Assembly: GCA_035532115.1 (NCBI GenBank)
Contig: DATKRO010000099.1
Coordinates: 18,454-82,453 of the forward strand
Reading direction: 5' to 3'
Length of the DNA: 64,000 bases
Origin: Acaudatibacter sp035532115
GTDB taxonomy: Bacteria > Pseudomonadota > Alphaproteobacteria > Caulobacterales > Caulobacteraceae
Part shown: one piece after another, positions 1 through 8,355 of the stretch
Position numbering within the stretch: the stretch's first letter is position 1
How the letters are laid out: each line of letters begins with the position of its first letter
Program-made: the position numbers and the translations under genes
The notes under the pieces: generated by a model
Told to the model about the DNA's origin: nothing
Seen by the model: only the letters and a program-made list of their open reading frames with translations
The model's database searches: none

Positions 1-2
1 TC

Positions 3-512
3 GCCATCTGCGACGTGTCGCGCTCGGTGGCGGCGGCGGCGCAGTTCCTGCTGCTGTTCCTCTACAGCCTCAACGAGGTGATCGACCGGCTCGACGCCTT
101 CGCCTTCTCCGACCGGCTGGTCCCGGTGGGCGATATCCTGGACGACGAGCAGCTGGATGCGGCTGTCGCGCTCATCCTGAAGCGCATCGGCTTTCGGCCC
201 ACCGACTACGGCCGCGCCCTGGCCGATTTCGCCGAGCACCAGCGCGACAAGCTCGACCGTCACACCACGGTGATCATCCTGGGCGACGGGCGCTCCAACT
301 ACGTCAACCCGCGCCTCGACATCATGAAGGAGATCGCCGACCGCGCGCGCGCGGTGATCTGGCTCAACCCGGAGCCGCAGACCTACTGGGGCCAGGGCGA
401 CTCGCGCATGAACGACTACAGGCGGTTCTGCCACGTGGCCAAGGTGTGCAATACGCTGAACCAGCTCGAGCGCATCGTCGAGGACGTGCTGCGCACCTAC
501 GCCCCGCGGTGA
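3..512 (+). CDS. VWA-domain protein, CoxE-like (5' truncated)
   Basis: This is the C-terminal part of a gene that begins upstream of the window; the frame is open to base 3. The first residues read AICDVSRSV, which gives the metal-ion-dependent adhesion site DxSxS at the start of a von Willebrand A domain. A later stretch, VIILGDGRSNY, fits the VWA fold of the CoxE family. Such proteins work with MoxR-type AAA+ ATPases in maturing metalloenzymes; that is family knowledge, and no ATPase is visible here. The apparent GTG at 15 lies inside the domain and is not a real start. It ends about 100 bases before the acyl carrier protein gene. Confidence 0.8.
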   Translation, partial: AICDVSRSVAAAAQFLLLFLYSLNEVIDRLDAFAFSDRLVPVGDILDDEQLDAAVALILKRIGFRPTDYGRALADFAEHQRDKLDRHTTVIILGDGRSNYVNPRLDIMKEIADRARAVIWLNPEPQTYWGQGDSRMNDYRRFCHVAKVCNTLNQLERIVEDVLRTYAPR

Positions 513-609
513 AGTCGGCGTCAAACGAAGGGGTGGCCCTCGACCGCAGGGCTGCTATTGCCTTTGCGGATGAGTTGGCGGCGCGTCGGGGCCGCCGGTG
601 GAGAACGCG

Positions 610-855
610 ATGGCGGGGCACGAGGACGAGCTGATCGAGATCATCGCCGAGGAATCGCTGATCGACCGGGCCAAGCTCGATCCCGCCGCCAAGCTGGAGG
701 ACATCGGCCTCGATTCGGTGGACCTCGTCAGCGTCATCTTCGCCATCGAGGAGAAATACGGCGTCGAGATCGCCGAGGACGCCTTCAGCCGCGAGGACAC
801 CCTGGCCAAGGTGCTGGCGAAGATCGAGGCCCTGATCGACGCCAAGGGAGCCTGA
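610..855 (+). CDS. Acyl carrier protein
   Basis: A small acidic protein of 81 residues with the motif GLDSVDLVS, whose serine would carry the 4'-phosphopantetheine arm. It holds acyl intermediates as thioesters for a partner synthase. The ATG at 610 is preferred because GGTGGAG lies 6-7 bases upstream; an in-frame GTG at 598 would add four residues. It is followed after two bases by a ketosynthase, so the two are probably co-transcribed and act together. This is a stand-alone pathway ACP rather than the housekeeping acpP, judged from its context next to a lone ketosynthase. What acyl chain it carries cannot be read from the window. Confidence 0.85.
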   Translation: MAGHEDELIEIIAEESLIDRAKLDPAAKLEDIGLDSVDLVSVIFAIEEKYGVEIAEDAFSREDTLAKVLAKIEALIDAKGA

Positions 856-857
856 GC

Positions 858-2084
858 TTGGCCGAGACCATCGTGGTGACGGGGCTGGGCGCGGTCTCGG
901 CGCTCGGCCTCGGCGCCGCGGAGAACTGGCGCGCCGCGCGCGCCGGCGAGGGCGGCATCGCGCCGCACCTGTTCGAGCCCGGTCCGCACGGTCCGGCGCC
1001 GGTCACCACCCCGGCCGCCCTGGTGAAGGGCGACGCGGTGGCCGCCCTGGAGACCGCGCTGGGGCGGCGCATCGGCGGCTCCCTCGATCCCTTCGCCATC
1101 TATGCGCTGCTGGCCGCGCACGAGGCGCTGGCCCAGGCCGGGCTCCTCGGCGCGCCGCTGGGGTCCAGGGCCGCGGTGGTGATGGGCAACGGCATCGGCG
1201 GCCTGCAGACCCTCGAGAAGGCCTACGAGCGCTTCTTCGGGCTGAAGGCGACCAAGGTGCATCCGCTGACGGTGCCCAGGGTGATGGTGAGCGCGCCGGT
1301 GAGCGCCATCGCCATGGAGTTCGGCGCCACCGGCCCGGTCTTCGCCACCTCCAGCGCCTGCGCCTCCTCCGGCCACGCCGTCGCCCAGGGCGCGGCCCTG
1401 ATCGCCGCGGGTCTGGCGGACATCGCCGTGGTGGGCGGCAGCGAGGCGATGGCGAGCCCGGCCGGGATGCGTTCGTGGGAAGGGCTTCAGGCGATGAGCC
1501 CGACCACCTGCCGCCCGTTCTCGTCCGGCCGCGACGGCATGATCATCGGCGAGGGCGGCGCGGCGCTGGTGCTGGAGCGCCAGAGCAGCGCCCGCGCCCG
1601 CGGCGCGCCGGCGCTGGCGACCTGGGCCGGGGCTGGGCTCTCCTCCGACGCCTTCCACTGGACCCAACCCAGCCTCGAAGGCACCATGGCGGCGATGCGC
1701 CAGGCCTGCGAGCCGGCCGGGCTGCTCGAGGCGCGCGAAGTGCTGATCTCCAGCCACGGCACCGGCACGCCGCTGAACGACAAGAACGAGGCGGCGGCGC
1801 TGCGCGGCCTCTTCGGCGCGCGCGCCGACGCCCATCCGGTGATCGCCACCAAGAGCGCGCACGGCCACGTGATCGGCGGCTCGGCGGCGCTGCAGGCGGT
1901 GATCGCCCTGATGGCGCTGGCCGCCGGCGAGGCCCCGCCGATCCTCAACTATCTCGGCGCCGATCCCGAGTGCGACCTCGATCTGGTGCTGGGCCAGGCC
2001 CGCCCGATCGGCGCCACGTCCCTCCTCGTCAACGCCTTCGCCTTCGGCGGCCTCAACGTCAGCCTGGCGTTCGTCAAAGCCTAG
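858..2084 (+). CDS. Beta-ketoacyl-ACP synthase (FabF/KAS II-like)
   Basis: A 408-residue ketosynthase that condenses an acyl thioester with malonyl-ACP. The Cys-His-His triad is visible: C168 in SSACASSGH, H300 in SSHGTGTPLND and H337 in KSAHGHVIGG. The C-terminal NAFAFGGLNVSL is the usual glycine-rich loop. Start: TTG at 858, with GGGAG inside the end of the ACP gene and 7-8 bases of spacing; the longer frames upstream overlap the ACP. Its position directly behind an ACP suggests a small dedicated acyl-building unit, perhaps the end of a larger cluster starting before the window. FabF versus a secondary-metabolism ketosynthase cannot be decided from the sequence alone. Confidence 0.88.
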   Translation: MAETIVVTGLGAVSALGLGAAENWRAARAGEGGIAPHLFEPGPHGPAPVTTPAALVKGDAVAALETALGRRIGGSLDPFAIYALLAAHEALAQAGLLGAPLGSRAAVVMGNGIGGLQTLEKAYERFFGLKATKVHPLTVPRVMVSAPVSAIAMEFGATGPVFATSSACASSGHAVAQGAALIAAGLADIAVVGGSEAMASPAGMRSWEGLQAMSPTTCRPFSSGRDGMIIGEGGAALVLERQSSARARGAPALATWAGAGLSSDAFHWTQPSLEGTMAAMRQACEPAGLLEAREVLISSHGTGTPLNDKNEAAALRGLFGARADAHPVIATKSAHGHVIGGSAALQAVIALMALAAGEAPPILNYLGADPECDLDLVLGQARPIGATSLLVNAFAFGGLNVSLAFVKA

Positions 2085-2198
2085 TCGCCCGCTTCACCCG
2101 GATCGAAGCGGCATTGATGCCCGCGTCTGACATGGCGAAGCGCCATCGCTGCAGATGGGTTGAAGCGGCCGACCAGCGGGGGGCAGGGACCGCGGGCG

Positions 2199-3095
2199 TC
2201 AGCCCTCGGCGAGCTCCAGTCTTTCGAGATCGGCGATCAGGCCCGGCCCGGTCGGCGTCCAGCCCAGCCGCCTCCGCGTCTGCTCGCTCGAGGCGGGCAG
2301 GTCGTGTCCAGCGAAGGCTGCGAGCCAGCCGAAGAAGGCCTGCGCCTCTTCCGGGGGGATGGACTTGACCGGCAGGCCCAGGCGTCGGCCCAGCGCCTGT
2401 GCAATGTCGCGCATCGGCACGCCCTCTTCGGCGACGGCATGGTACCTGGCATTCGGCTCGGCTCGTTCGAGCGCCAGCCTGTAGAGGCGCGCCACGTCCA
2501 GAACGTAGGCCGCCGGCCAGCGATTGAGCCCGTCGCCGAGGTAGGCGCACGCGCCCCGATCGCGGAAGATTTCGATCGCCGGCGTGATGAGCCCCTGCCT
2601 GGCCGCGTCATGGACCTGCGGCAGCCGCACCACCGACACATTGACGCCGGCGGCGGCGGCGACGGCGGCGGCCTCTTCCGAGGCGGCCCGCGGAACCAGG
2701 TCCGAACCGATGGCCGCAGCGTCTTCCCTGGCCGGCTGACCGGGCGCGGCATGGGCCATCCCGGTTCCGGAGGTCACGATCAGCGGCCGGTCCGAGCCGG
2801 CGAGCACCGCGCCGAGCGACTGGATCACGCGGCGATCATCCTCGCAATTCGATTGGTATTGCGAGAAGTCGTGGTTGAAGGCCAGGTGGACGACGCCATC
2901 GACTCGGGCAGCCCCCGCCTCCAGGCTCCCCAGATCCTCGAGCGAGCCGCGATGGACCTCGGCGCCGGCGCCGGCGAGGGCCGCGGCCTTCGCGTCGGAG
3001 CGGCAGAGGCCGAGCACCTGGTGGCCGGCCCCGATCAGTTCCTCGACGAGGGCCGAGCCGATGAAGCCGGTCGCGCCAGTGACGAACACACGCAT
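2199..3095 (-). CDS. NAD(P)-dependent epimerase/dehydratase-type SDR
   Basis: A 298-residue extended-type short-chain dehydrogenase-like protein. The N-terminal Rossmann motif is VTGATGFIGSAL, followed by an acidic loop typical of nucleotide binding. The usual YxxxK catalytic pair is not evident: the expected region reads LVPRAASEEAA. It is therefore an atypical SDR that may bind NAD(P) without standard chemistry. The substrate is unknown. It is divergently transcribed from an XRE-family regulator, with 80-90 bases between them, which suggests that the regulator controls it. The ATG at 3095 is the natural start, as it begins directly at the Rossmann strand (MRVFVTGATG). Confidence 0.8.
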   Translation of the reverse strand: MRVFVTGATGFIGSALVEELIGAGHQVLGLCRSDAKAAALAGAGAEVHRGSLEDLGSLEAGAARVDGVVHLAFNHDFSQYQSNCEDDRRVIQSLGAVLAGSDRPLIVTSGTGMAHAAPGQPAREDAAAIGSDLVPRAASEEAAAVAAAAGVNVSVVRLPQVHDAARQGLITPAIEIFRDRGACAYLGDGLNRWPAAYVLDVARLYRLALERAEPNARYHAVAEEGVPMRDIAQALGRRLGLPVKSIPPEEAQAFFGWLAAFAGHDLPASSEQTRRRLGWTPTGPGLIADLERLELAEG

Positions 3096-3145
3096 GAAAG
3101 CAAGTCTCCAGGTTTCCTTCGAGACAGATCCCGCCGCCCGGCCTA

Positions 3146-3189
3146 TCCTGTAAAGTCGTGAGTTTATCGTGGTATGGCGACTGACAGGA
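3146..3189. promoter_or_regulatory. Possible operator between SDR and XRE regulator
   Basis: An interrupted inverted repeat: TCCTGT (3146-3151) and GTCG (3155-3158) are matched by CGAC (3178-3181) and ACAGGA (3184-3189). It sits in the divergent promoter region and touches the ATG at 3189. It would suit autoregulation by the XRE protein. Chance cannot be excluded for arms this short. Confidence 0.3.
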
Positions 3190-4016
3190 TGAACGAGGGC
3201 CCAGCTGGGGCAAACCTGCTCGGGACCTATCTGCGGAGCCGGCGGACCAGGCTCGATCCGGCCGCGCTCGGCTTTTCAGCGGAGCGCCGCCGCACGCCGG
3301 GCCTGCGCCGCGAGGAAGTGGCGCAGCGCGCCAACATCAGTCCCACCTGGTACACTTGGCTCGAGCAGGGGCGCGGCGGCGCCGCGTCGGCCGACGTGCT
3401 CGACCGGATCTCGCGCGCGCTCCTGCTGACCGACGCCGAGCGCGAGCACCTGTTCCTCATCGGCCACGGCCGCCCGCCCGAAGCGCGCTACCGCGCCGAC
3501 GAGGGCGCCACGCCGCGGCTGCAGCGCGTGCTCGACGCGCTGGACCCGAGCCCTGCGGTGATCAGGACCGCGCTATGGGATGTCGTGGCCTGGAACCGGG
3601 CGGCGTGCGTGATGCTGATGGACTATGGGTCGCTGCCGCGCGAGCAGCGCAACATGCTGCGCCTGATCTTCCTCGACCCGCGCGCCCGCGCCGCCCAGTA
3701 CGACTGGGAGAGCGTGGCGCGGTTCGTGCTGGGCGCGTTCAGGGTCGATGCGGCCCGCGCCGGCGCCGCCGCGCAAGTGGAGCCTCTGGTGGCCGAGCTG
3801 TGCCGGCTCAGTCCCGAGTTCAGGGCGATGTGGCGCGACAACGATGTCCGCGGCGCCCACGGCGAAGCCGCCAAGCACATCCGTCACCCGATCCTGGGTC
3901 AGCTGGCGTTCGAATATTCGACCTTTGCGGTGGACGGCCGCACTGACCTCAGCATGGTGGTCTACAATCCGGCGACGGCGGAGGACGCCGAGCGGATCAG
4001 GTCGTTGCTCGTCTGA
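3189..4016 (+). CDS. XRE-family transcriptional regulator with MmyB-like ligand domain
   Basis: A 275-residue regulator. The N-terminal helix-turn-helix (roughly residues 10-75) includes RTPGLRREEVAQRANIS and TWYTWLEQGR, characteristic of the MmyB-like family. The remaining 190 residues match the PAS-like ligand-binding half (VIRTALWDVVAWNRAA). It probably senses a small hydrophobic ligand and controls the divergent SDR gene. The start at 3189 is preferred because family members begin about ten residues before the LxxYLRSRR helix; an in-frame ATG at 3174 would add five residues and would place the palindromic element within coding sequence. The ligand is not predictable. Confidence 0.85.
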   Translation: MNEGPAGANLLGTYLRSRRTRLDPAALGFSAERRRTPGLRREEVAQRANISPTWYTWLEQGRGGAASADVLDRISRALLLTDAEREHLFLIGHGRPPEARYRADEGATPRLQRVLDALDPSPAVIRTALWDVVAWNRAACVMLMDYGSLPREQRNMLRLIFLDPRARAAQYDWESVARFVLGAFRVDAARAGAAAQVEPLVAELCRLSPEFRAMWRDNDVRGAHGEAAKHIRHPILGQLAFEYSTFAVDGRTDLSMVVYNPATAEDAERIRSLLV

Positions 4017-4129
4017 ATCGGGGTTGAGGCGATGCGGGACCGGCGGGACGGGCCATCTCGCTTCGCCGGCGCAAGCGTGTATGATCGCCGTTCACTGAAA
4101 TGCGGCGCCGAGCGGGGGAGACCAGGGCC

Positions 4130-5377
4130 ATGGCGGACGGGTCGGTTCAGATCAACCCAGAGGCGCGCGAGCGGGCCTGGTCGATGCCGCTGGCCGAGAT
4201 CGACGTCGCCGATCCGGCTCTCTTCCAGTCCGACAGCCACTGGCCCTATTTCGAGCGCCTGCGCCGCGAGGATCCGGTGCACCATGCGGTCAATCCCGAG
4301 CACGGCGCCTACTGGTCGGTGACCAAGTACAAGGACATCATGGACATCGACACCAACCATCAGGTGTTCTCGTCCGAGCGCGGCATCACCATCGGCGATC
4401 CGAACGAGGAGTTCCGGATGCCGATGTTCATCGCCATGGATCCGCCCAAGCACGACGCCCAGCGCAAGGTGGTCTCGCCCATCGTCTCGCCGCAGAGCCT
4501 CGCGCAGATGGAGGGGCTGATCCGCTCGCGCGCCGCCGCGATCCTCGACGAACTGCCGCGCGGCGAGACCTTCGACTGGGTGGACCGGGTCTCCATCGAA
4601 CTCACCACCCAGATGCTGGCCACCCTCTTCGACTTCCCCTTCGAGGAGCGGCGCAAGCTGACCTACTGGTCGGACATGGCCACCGCCGCGCCGGGCACGC
4701 CGCGCTGTCCCTCCATCGAGTTCAAGCGCGAGAAGCTGATGGAGTGCCTCAACTATTTCATCGGGCTCTGGAACCAGCGGGTGAACGCCGAGCCCGGCGC
4801 CGATCTCATCTCCATGCTCGCCCACGGCGAGGCGACGCGGAACATGGAGCCGATGGAGTATCTCGGCAATGTCGTGCTGCTGATCGTCGGCGGCAACGAC
4901 ACCACGCGCAACACCATCTCGGGCTCGATCCTGGCGCTGAACCAGAACCCGGACCAGTACGCAAAGCTGCGCGCCCACCCGGAGCTGCTGCCCTCGATGG
5001 TCTCCGAGACCATCCGCTGGCAGACTCCCCTCGCCCACATGCGCCGCACCGCCCTCGAGGATTTCGAGTTCCGCGGCCGCCGCATCAAGGCCGGCGACAA
5101 GGTGATCATGTGGTACGTCTCGGGCAACCGCGACGAGGAGGTGATCGAGAACCCCAACGCCTACATCATCGACCGCGAGCGGCCGCGCCAGCACCTCTCG
5201 TTCGGCTTCGGCATCCATCGCTGCGTCGGCAATCGCCTCGCCGAGATGCAGCTGCGCGTCATCTGGGAGGAGATCCTAGCGCGCTTCCCGAGCATCGAGC
5301 TGATGGGCGAGCCGACCCGCGTCTATTCGTCGTTCGTCAAGGGCTACGAGCACATGCCGGTGCGCATCCCGGCCTGA
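4130..5377 (+). CDS. Cytochrome P450, CYP153 family (terminal alkane/fatty acid hydroxylase)
   Basis: A 415-residue soluble bacterial P450. Visible are the I-helix VGGNDTTRNT, the K-helix ETIRW (ExxR) and the heme loop FGFGIHRCVGNR with C365 as the proximal ligand. Stretches such as PMFIAMDPPKHD, SPIVSPQSL and MWYVSGNRDEE closely match the CYP153 family as I remember it. That family performs terminal hydroxylation of n-alkanes, fatty acids and related chains with ferredoxin and ferredoxin reductase. No electron-transfer partner is encoded nearby. The ATG at 4130 is preferred over 4100 because GGGGGAG lies about nine bases upstream. The substrate is inferred from the family only. Confidence 0.9.
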   Translation: MADGSVQINPEARERAWSMPLAEIDVADPALFQSDSHWPYFERLRREDPVHHAVNPEHGAYWSVTKYKDIMDIDTNHQVFSSERGITIGDPNEEFRMPMFIAMDPPKHDAQRKVVSPIVSPQSLAQMEGLIRSRAAAILDELPRGETFDWVDRVSIELTTQMLATLFDFPFEERRKLTYWSDMATAAPGTPRCPSIEFKREKLMECLNYFIGLWNQRVNAEPGADLISMLAHGEATRNMEPMEYLGNVVLLIVGGNDTTRNTISGSILALNQNPDQYAKLRAHPELLPSMVSETIRWQTPLAHMRRTALEDFEFRGRRIKAGDKVIMWYVSGNRDEEVIENPNAYIIDRERPRQHLSFGFGIHRCVGNRLAEMQLRVIWEEILARFPSIELMGEPTRVYSSFVKGYEHMPVRIPA

Positions 5378-5418
5378 CGCGGGGGCGGGGCGGCGGTTCG
5401 ACCCTTGCGGAACGCGGC

Positions 5419-5586
5419 CTAGCGAACGAAGAGGCGAAGCACCTCGTAGGCGCACCAGCCCCAGGCCAGGATGCCGCCGGCGGCGAGCAGCGACTCGACG
5501 GTGGGGAACCTGTCGGCGGCGCGGCGGCCGCGGCTGCGCCGCACCCGCGGCCTCGCCGCCATCTGCATCCAATCGTGAACGGCCAT
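5419..5586 (-). CDS. Small membrane protein of unknown function
   Basis: A 55-residue protein from ATG 5586 (MAVHDWMQMAARPRV), with a basic N-terminal half rich in arginine and one hydrophobic C-terminal helix (LLAAGGILAWGWCAYEVLRL). It would be a single-pass inner-membrane protein with the basic end in the cytoplasm. A longer frame starting at 5652 is possible, but its extra residues look unlike protein. It follows the VOC gene on the same strand after about 70 bases, so it may be the last gene of the sigma-factor operon. No family is recognised. Confidence 0.45.
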   Translation of the reverse strand: MAVHDWMQMAARPRVRRSRGRRAADRFPTVESLLAAGGILAWGWCAYEVLRLFVR

Positions 5587-5655
5587 TGTCCTGGAACCAG
5601 ACACCGTGGGACCTTGCGCGCCTGGCGACGCAAGAGCGGCGCCAGGCGCCACGGG

Positions 5656-6081
5656 TCACTGCGGCGCGGCGGGCTGGTCGATGCCCCAGTGGATGGCGAA
5701 GGGATCGGTCACCGCCCCCCAGAGGTCGCCCCAGAACATCTTCTGGAACGGCGTGGTCACCGTGCAGCCGGCGTTCACGGCCCGGTCGAACCAGGCCTGG
5801 CCGTCGGGAACGAGGAGCTGCAGGGTGATGCTGTGGGTCGGCTGGAACGGGAAGCCGTGCTCGGGCATGGCGTCCATGACCATGAGGAGGCCGCCATTGA
5901 TCTCCAGCTGACAGTTCATCAGGCGCTTGCCGTCGCCGGCGAGGCTGCGCGAGCGCTCCCTGGCCCCGAAGGCGCGCTGGTAGAAGGCCACGGCGTCGCT
6001 CGCGCCCTCGACCTGGATGTAGGGGATGACGCCGCGCGTCAGGGCGTCCTGGGTGGGCGCGGCTTTGGTTTGGACGGCCAT
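5656..6081 (-). CDS. VOC-family protein, PhnB/glyoxalase-like
   Basis: A 141-residue single-domain vicinal-oxygen-chelate protein. It begins with GVIPYIQVEGASDAVAFYQ, the conserved entry strand and helix of the PhnB-like group, and ends with FWGDLWGAVTDPFAIHWGI, the typical closing beta hairpin. Such proteins are common companions of ECF42 sigma factors; their reaction is mostly unknown. A strong ribosome site (GAGGAGGA) precedes the ATG at 6081. It lies about 120 bases downstream of the sigma factor gene on the same strand, so a shared transcript is likely. Confidence 0.85.
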   Translation of the reverse strand: MAVQTKAAPTQDALTRGVIPYIQVEGASDAVAFYQRAFGARERSRSLAGDGKRLMNCQLEINGGLLMVMDAMPEHGFPFQPTHSITLQLLVPDGQAWFDRAVNAGCTVTTPFQKMFWGDLWGAVTDPFAIHWGIDQPAAPQ

Positions 6082-6204
6082 GGGATGTCCTCCTCTGGGA
6101 CCGACGATGGGAAAGTGCGTTCTTCAGGGCGGGCTCTGGCCCGCTCGCCCCGAGGACGCGGCGGCGGCGGCGGGGCCGACAATCGCGGCGGCGAATTGAT
6201 GCGC

Positions 6205-7470
6205 TCAGCGGACGGCCGATGGCGGCTGCGCCTCCCTCGCCAGACGGTCGAGGTGGGCGCGGATGTGGGTGGCTTCGGCGGCGGTGTTGGCGAGCGCTAT
6301 GGCGCGGTCGAAGGCGGCGCGGGCTTCGCTGGCGCGCCCCAACTGCATCAGCAGCGCCCCCCTGACGCCGAAGAAGTGGAAGTAGCCGCCGAGGCGAGGC
6401 GCCAGCGGCTCGATCATGGCCAGCGCCGCGGCCGGCCCGGCGACCTTGGCGACGGCGACGGCGCGGTTCAGGGTCACCACCGGGGACGGCTCGAGGCGCT
6501 CCAGGGCGCCGTAGAGGCGCTCGATCTGCGGCCAGTCGGTGTCTTCGGGGCGGGCAGCGCGGGCGTGCAGGGCGGCGATGGCGGCCCGCACCTGGTGGGG
6601 TCCGCGACGGCGATGGCGCATGGCCTTGTCGAGGAGCGCCAGCCCCTCGCCGATCATGGTCCGGTTCCACGAAGACCGATCCTGGTCCTCGAGCAGCACG
6701 ATCTGGCCGTCGGCGTCCACCCGCGCGCCCGCCCGCGCATGCTGGATCAGCATCAGCGCCAGGAGGCCCATGATCTCCGACTCGGCCGGAAACAGCCGCA
6801 GCAGCAGGCGCGCCAGCCGGATCGCCTCGCCGCAGAGGGACGCCCGCGCGCCCGCCGGGTCGTCGGCGGCCGAATAGCCCTCGTTGAAGACGAGATAGAT
6901 CATGTCGGCGACCACGCCCAGGCGCTGGGCTCGCTCGACGGCGCCCGGGGCTTCGAACGGAACCTCGGCCTTGGCGATGCGCGCCTTGGCCCGGGTGATG
7001 CGCTGCTCCATGGCGCTCTCGCCGACCAGGAAGGCGCGGGCGATCTGGGCGACGCCGAGGCCGCAGACGATGCGCAGAGCCAGCGCGATCTGCTGCGTCG
7101 CCGGCAGTTCCGAATGGCAGCAGACGAACAGCAGGCGCAGCACGTCGTCGCGGTAGTGGGCGCCATCGAGCCGCTCGGCCAGCGGCGCCTCGACGTCGCC
7201 CAGGTCTGAAATCGCCTCCTCCGGCGGCAGCTCGGTCTGCCGGCGGATGCGGCGCGTCTGGTCGATGCCGCTGTTGCGCCCCACCAGAATCAGCCAAGCC
7301 GCGGGATCGCGCGGCGGCCCGTTGCGCGGCCAGGCGCGCAGCGCCCTCAGGCAGGCGTCCTGGAACGCCTCCTCGGCGATGTCGAGGTCGCGGAAATAGC
7401 GCAGCAGCGCGCCCAGCGCCTGGGGCCTGGCGGCGGTGATCGCCGCCTCGATCCAGGCGAGGTCGCTCAC
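6205..7470 (-). CDS. RNA polymerase sigma factor, ECF42 type (SigJ-like C-terminal extension)
   Basis: A 421-residue sigma factor far longer than a plain ECF protein. Residues 1-90 hold sigma region 2 (LRYFRDLDIAEEAFQDACL, AWLILVGRN). Residues about 120-185 hold region 4 (ALALRIVCGLGVAQIARAF, MEQRITRAK). The remainder is the long helical TPR-like DUF6596 extension (MIYLVFNEGYSA, ALNRAVAVA-type repeats). In the ECF42 group this extension replaces an anti-sigma factor, and the gene pairs with a YCII/DGPF protein, as it does here. The GTG at 7470 overlaps the stop of the YCII gene by four bases (GTGA), which indicates translational coupling. Confidence 0.9.
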   Translation of the reverse strand: MSDLAWIEAAITAARPQALGALLRYFRDLDIAEEAFQDACLRALRAWPRNGPPRDPAAWLILVGRNSGIDQTRRIRRQTELPPEEAISDLGDVEAPLAERLDGAHYRDDVLRLLFVCCHSELPATQQIALALRIVCGLGVAQIARAFLVGESAMEQRITRAKARIAKAEVPFEAPGAVERAQRLGVVADMIYLVFNEGYSAADDPAGARASLCGEAIRLARLLLRLFPAESEIMGLLALMLIQHARAGARVDADGQIVLLEDQDRSSWNRTMIGEGLALLDKAMRHRRRGPHQVRAAIAALHARAARPEDTDWPQIERLYGALERLEPSPVVTLNRAVAVAKVAGPAAALAMIEPLAPRLGGYFHFFGVRGALLMQLGRASEARAAFDRAIALANTAAEATHIRAHLDRLAREAQPPSAVR

Positions 7471-7838
7471 GTCGGCAGCACCCCCGGCAGGAAGAGGCGC
7501 AGCGGCCTGATCTCGTAGGCGCCGCCGGGATTGGCCTTGGCGAGATCGCGGGCGACCCCCAGGGCCTCGTCGAGATCCTCGCAGTCGATCACGTAGAAGC
7601 CGAGCAGCTGCTCCTTGGTCTCGGCATAGGGGCCGTCGAGCACCAGCGGCGTATCGGAGTCCTTGCGCAAGGTGGTGGCGGCCGTCGTCGGCATCAGCCG
7701 TACGGCGGGACCGAACTTGCGCTTCGCGACCAGGCCCTGGTGGACCTTGTCGAGCCCGGCCATCACCGCGTCGTCCTCCTCCTGGCTCCAGGAGAACACG
7801 GCGTCTTCGTCGTTGTAGCAGAGGAAAGCGTAGAGCAT
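7467..7838 (-). CDS. YCII-family (DGPF-domain) protein
   Basis: A 123-residue protein starting MLYAFLCYNDED, with the signature LDGPYAETKEQLLGFYV, the DGPF motif that names the family. These ferredoxin-like dimeric proteins are the usual first gene of ECF42 operons and may act as sensors or partners of the sigma factor; the mechanism is not established. It is the promoter-proximal gene here, followed by the sigma factor through a four-base overlap. The start ATG is unambiguous, since it begins at the first beta strand. Confidence 0.88.
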   Translation of the reverse strand: MLYAFLCYNDEDAVFSWSQEEDDAVMAGLDKVHQGLVAKRKFGPAVRLMPTTAATTLRKDSDTPLVLDGPYAETKEQLLGFYVIDCEDLDEALGVARDLAKANPGGAYEIRPLRLFLPGVLPT

Positions 7839-7977
7839 GGCGCACGTGGCTCCTGTTCATAAAGAGGACGCCTCGGAACCGCCCTAGCCGACAGCCGGGC
7901 GCGATACAAACGCGGCCGGCGGGACAAGGCAACGCCTCGACGCCCGGCGCGTTTGCCCTGGCGGAGGAGATCTGCGC

Positions 7978-8355
7978 ATGCGAGCGACGACCATCGCCCT
8001 GGCCGCGGCGGGGCTGATCGCCGGCGCGGCGGCCAAGCCGCCGCTCGTCGCCGCGCCGCCCGACATCTCGGCGGCGTTCCAGAACACCATCGTTTCGACC
8101 TATCCGGACGGACGACAGGCGGAGCTGTGGCTCAATGCCGACGGAACCTACACCGCCGAAGGGCGCGCCCACGACCGCTCGAAGGGCCACTGGAAGATCC
8201 GGGGCGAAAAGCTTTGCCTGAGCCAGTCGAGTCCGTTCGTGTTCGGCTTCACCTTCTGCACGCCGCTGCACGGCGGCGGCGTCGGCACGAGCTGGCGCGG
8301 CAAGGCGGTGACCGGCGAGCCCATCCAGATCACGGTGGTGAAGGGGCGCGCCTGA
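7978..8355 (+). CDS. Secreted protein of unknown function
   Basis: A 125-residue exported protein. It has a short basic start and a hydrophobic core (MRATTIALAAAGLIAGAAA), consistent with a signal peptide cleaved near residue 19. The mature part has alternating beta-strand character (ELWLNADGTYTAEGRAHD, GHWKIRGEKLCL), and two cysteines 14 residues apart could form a periplasmic disulfide. GGAGGAGAT lies upstream of the ATG. The 3' end overlaps the convergent GtrA gene by 26 bases. I do not recognise the family. Confidence 0.6.
   Translation: MRATTIALAAAGLIAGAAAKPPLVAAPPDISAAFQNTIVSTYPDGRQAELWLNADGTYTAEGRAHDRSKGHWKIRGEKLCLSQSSPFVFGFTFCTPLHGGGVGTSWRGKAVTGEPIQITVVKGRA

Noticed and set aside
4744..7209. 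An 821-codon plus-strand frame through the P450, VOC and sigma-factor genes.
   Set aside because: It crosses three recognisable genes in other frames and has low-complexity Arg/Gly/Ala composition.
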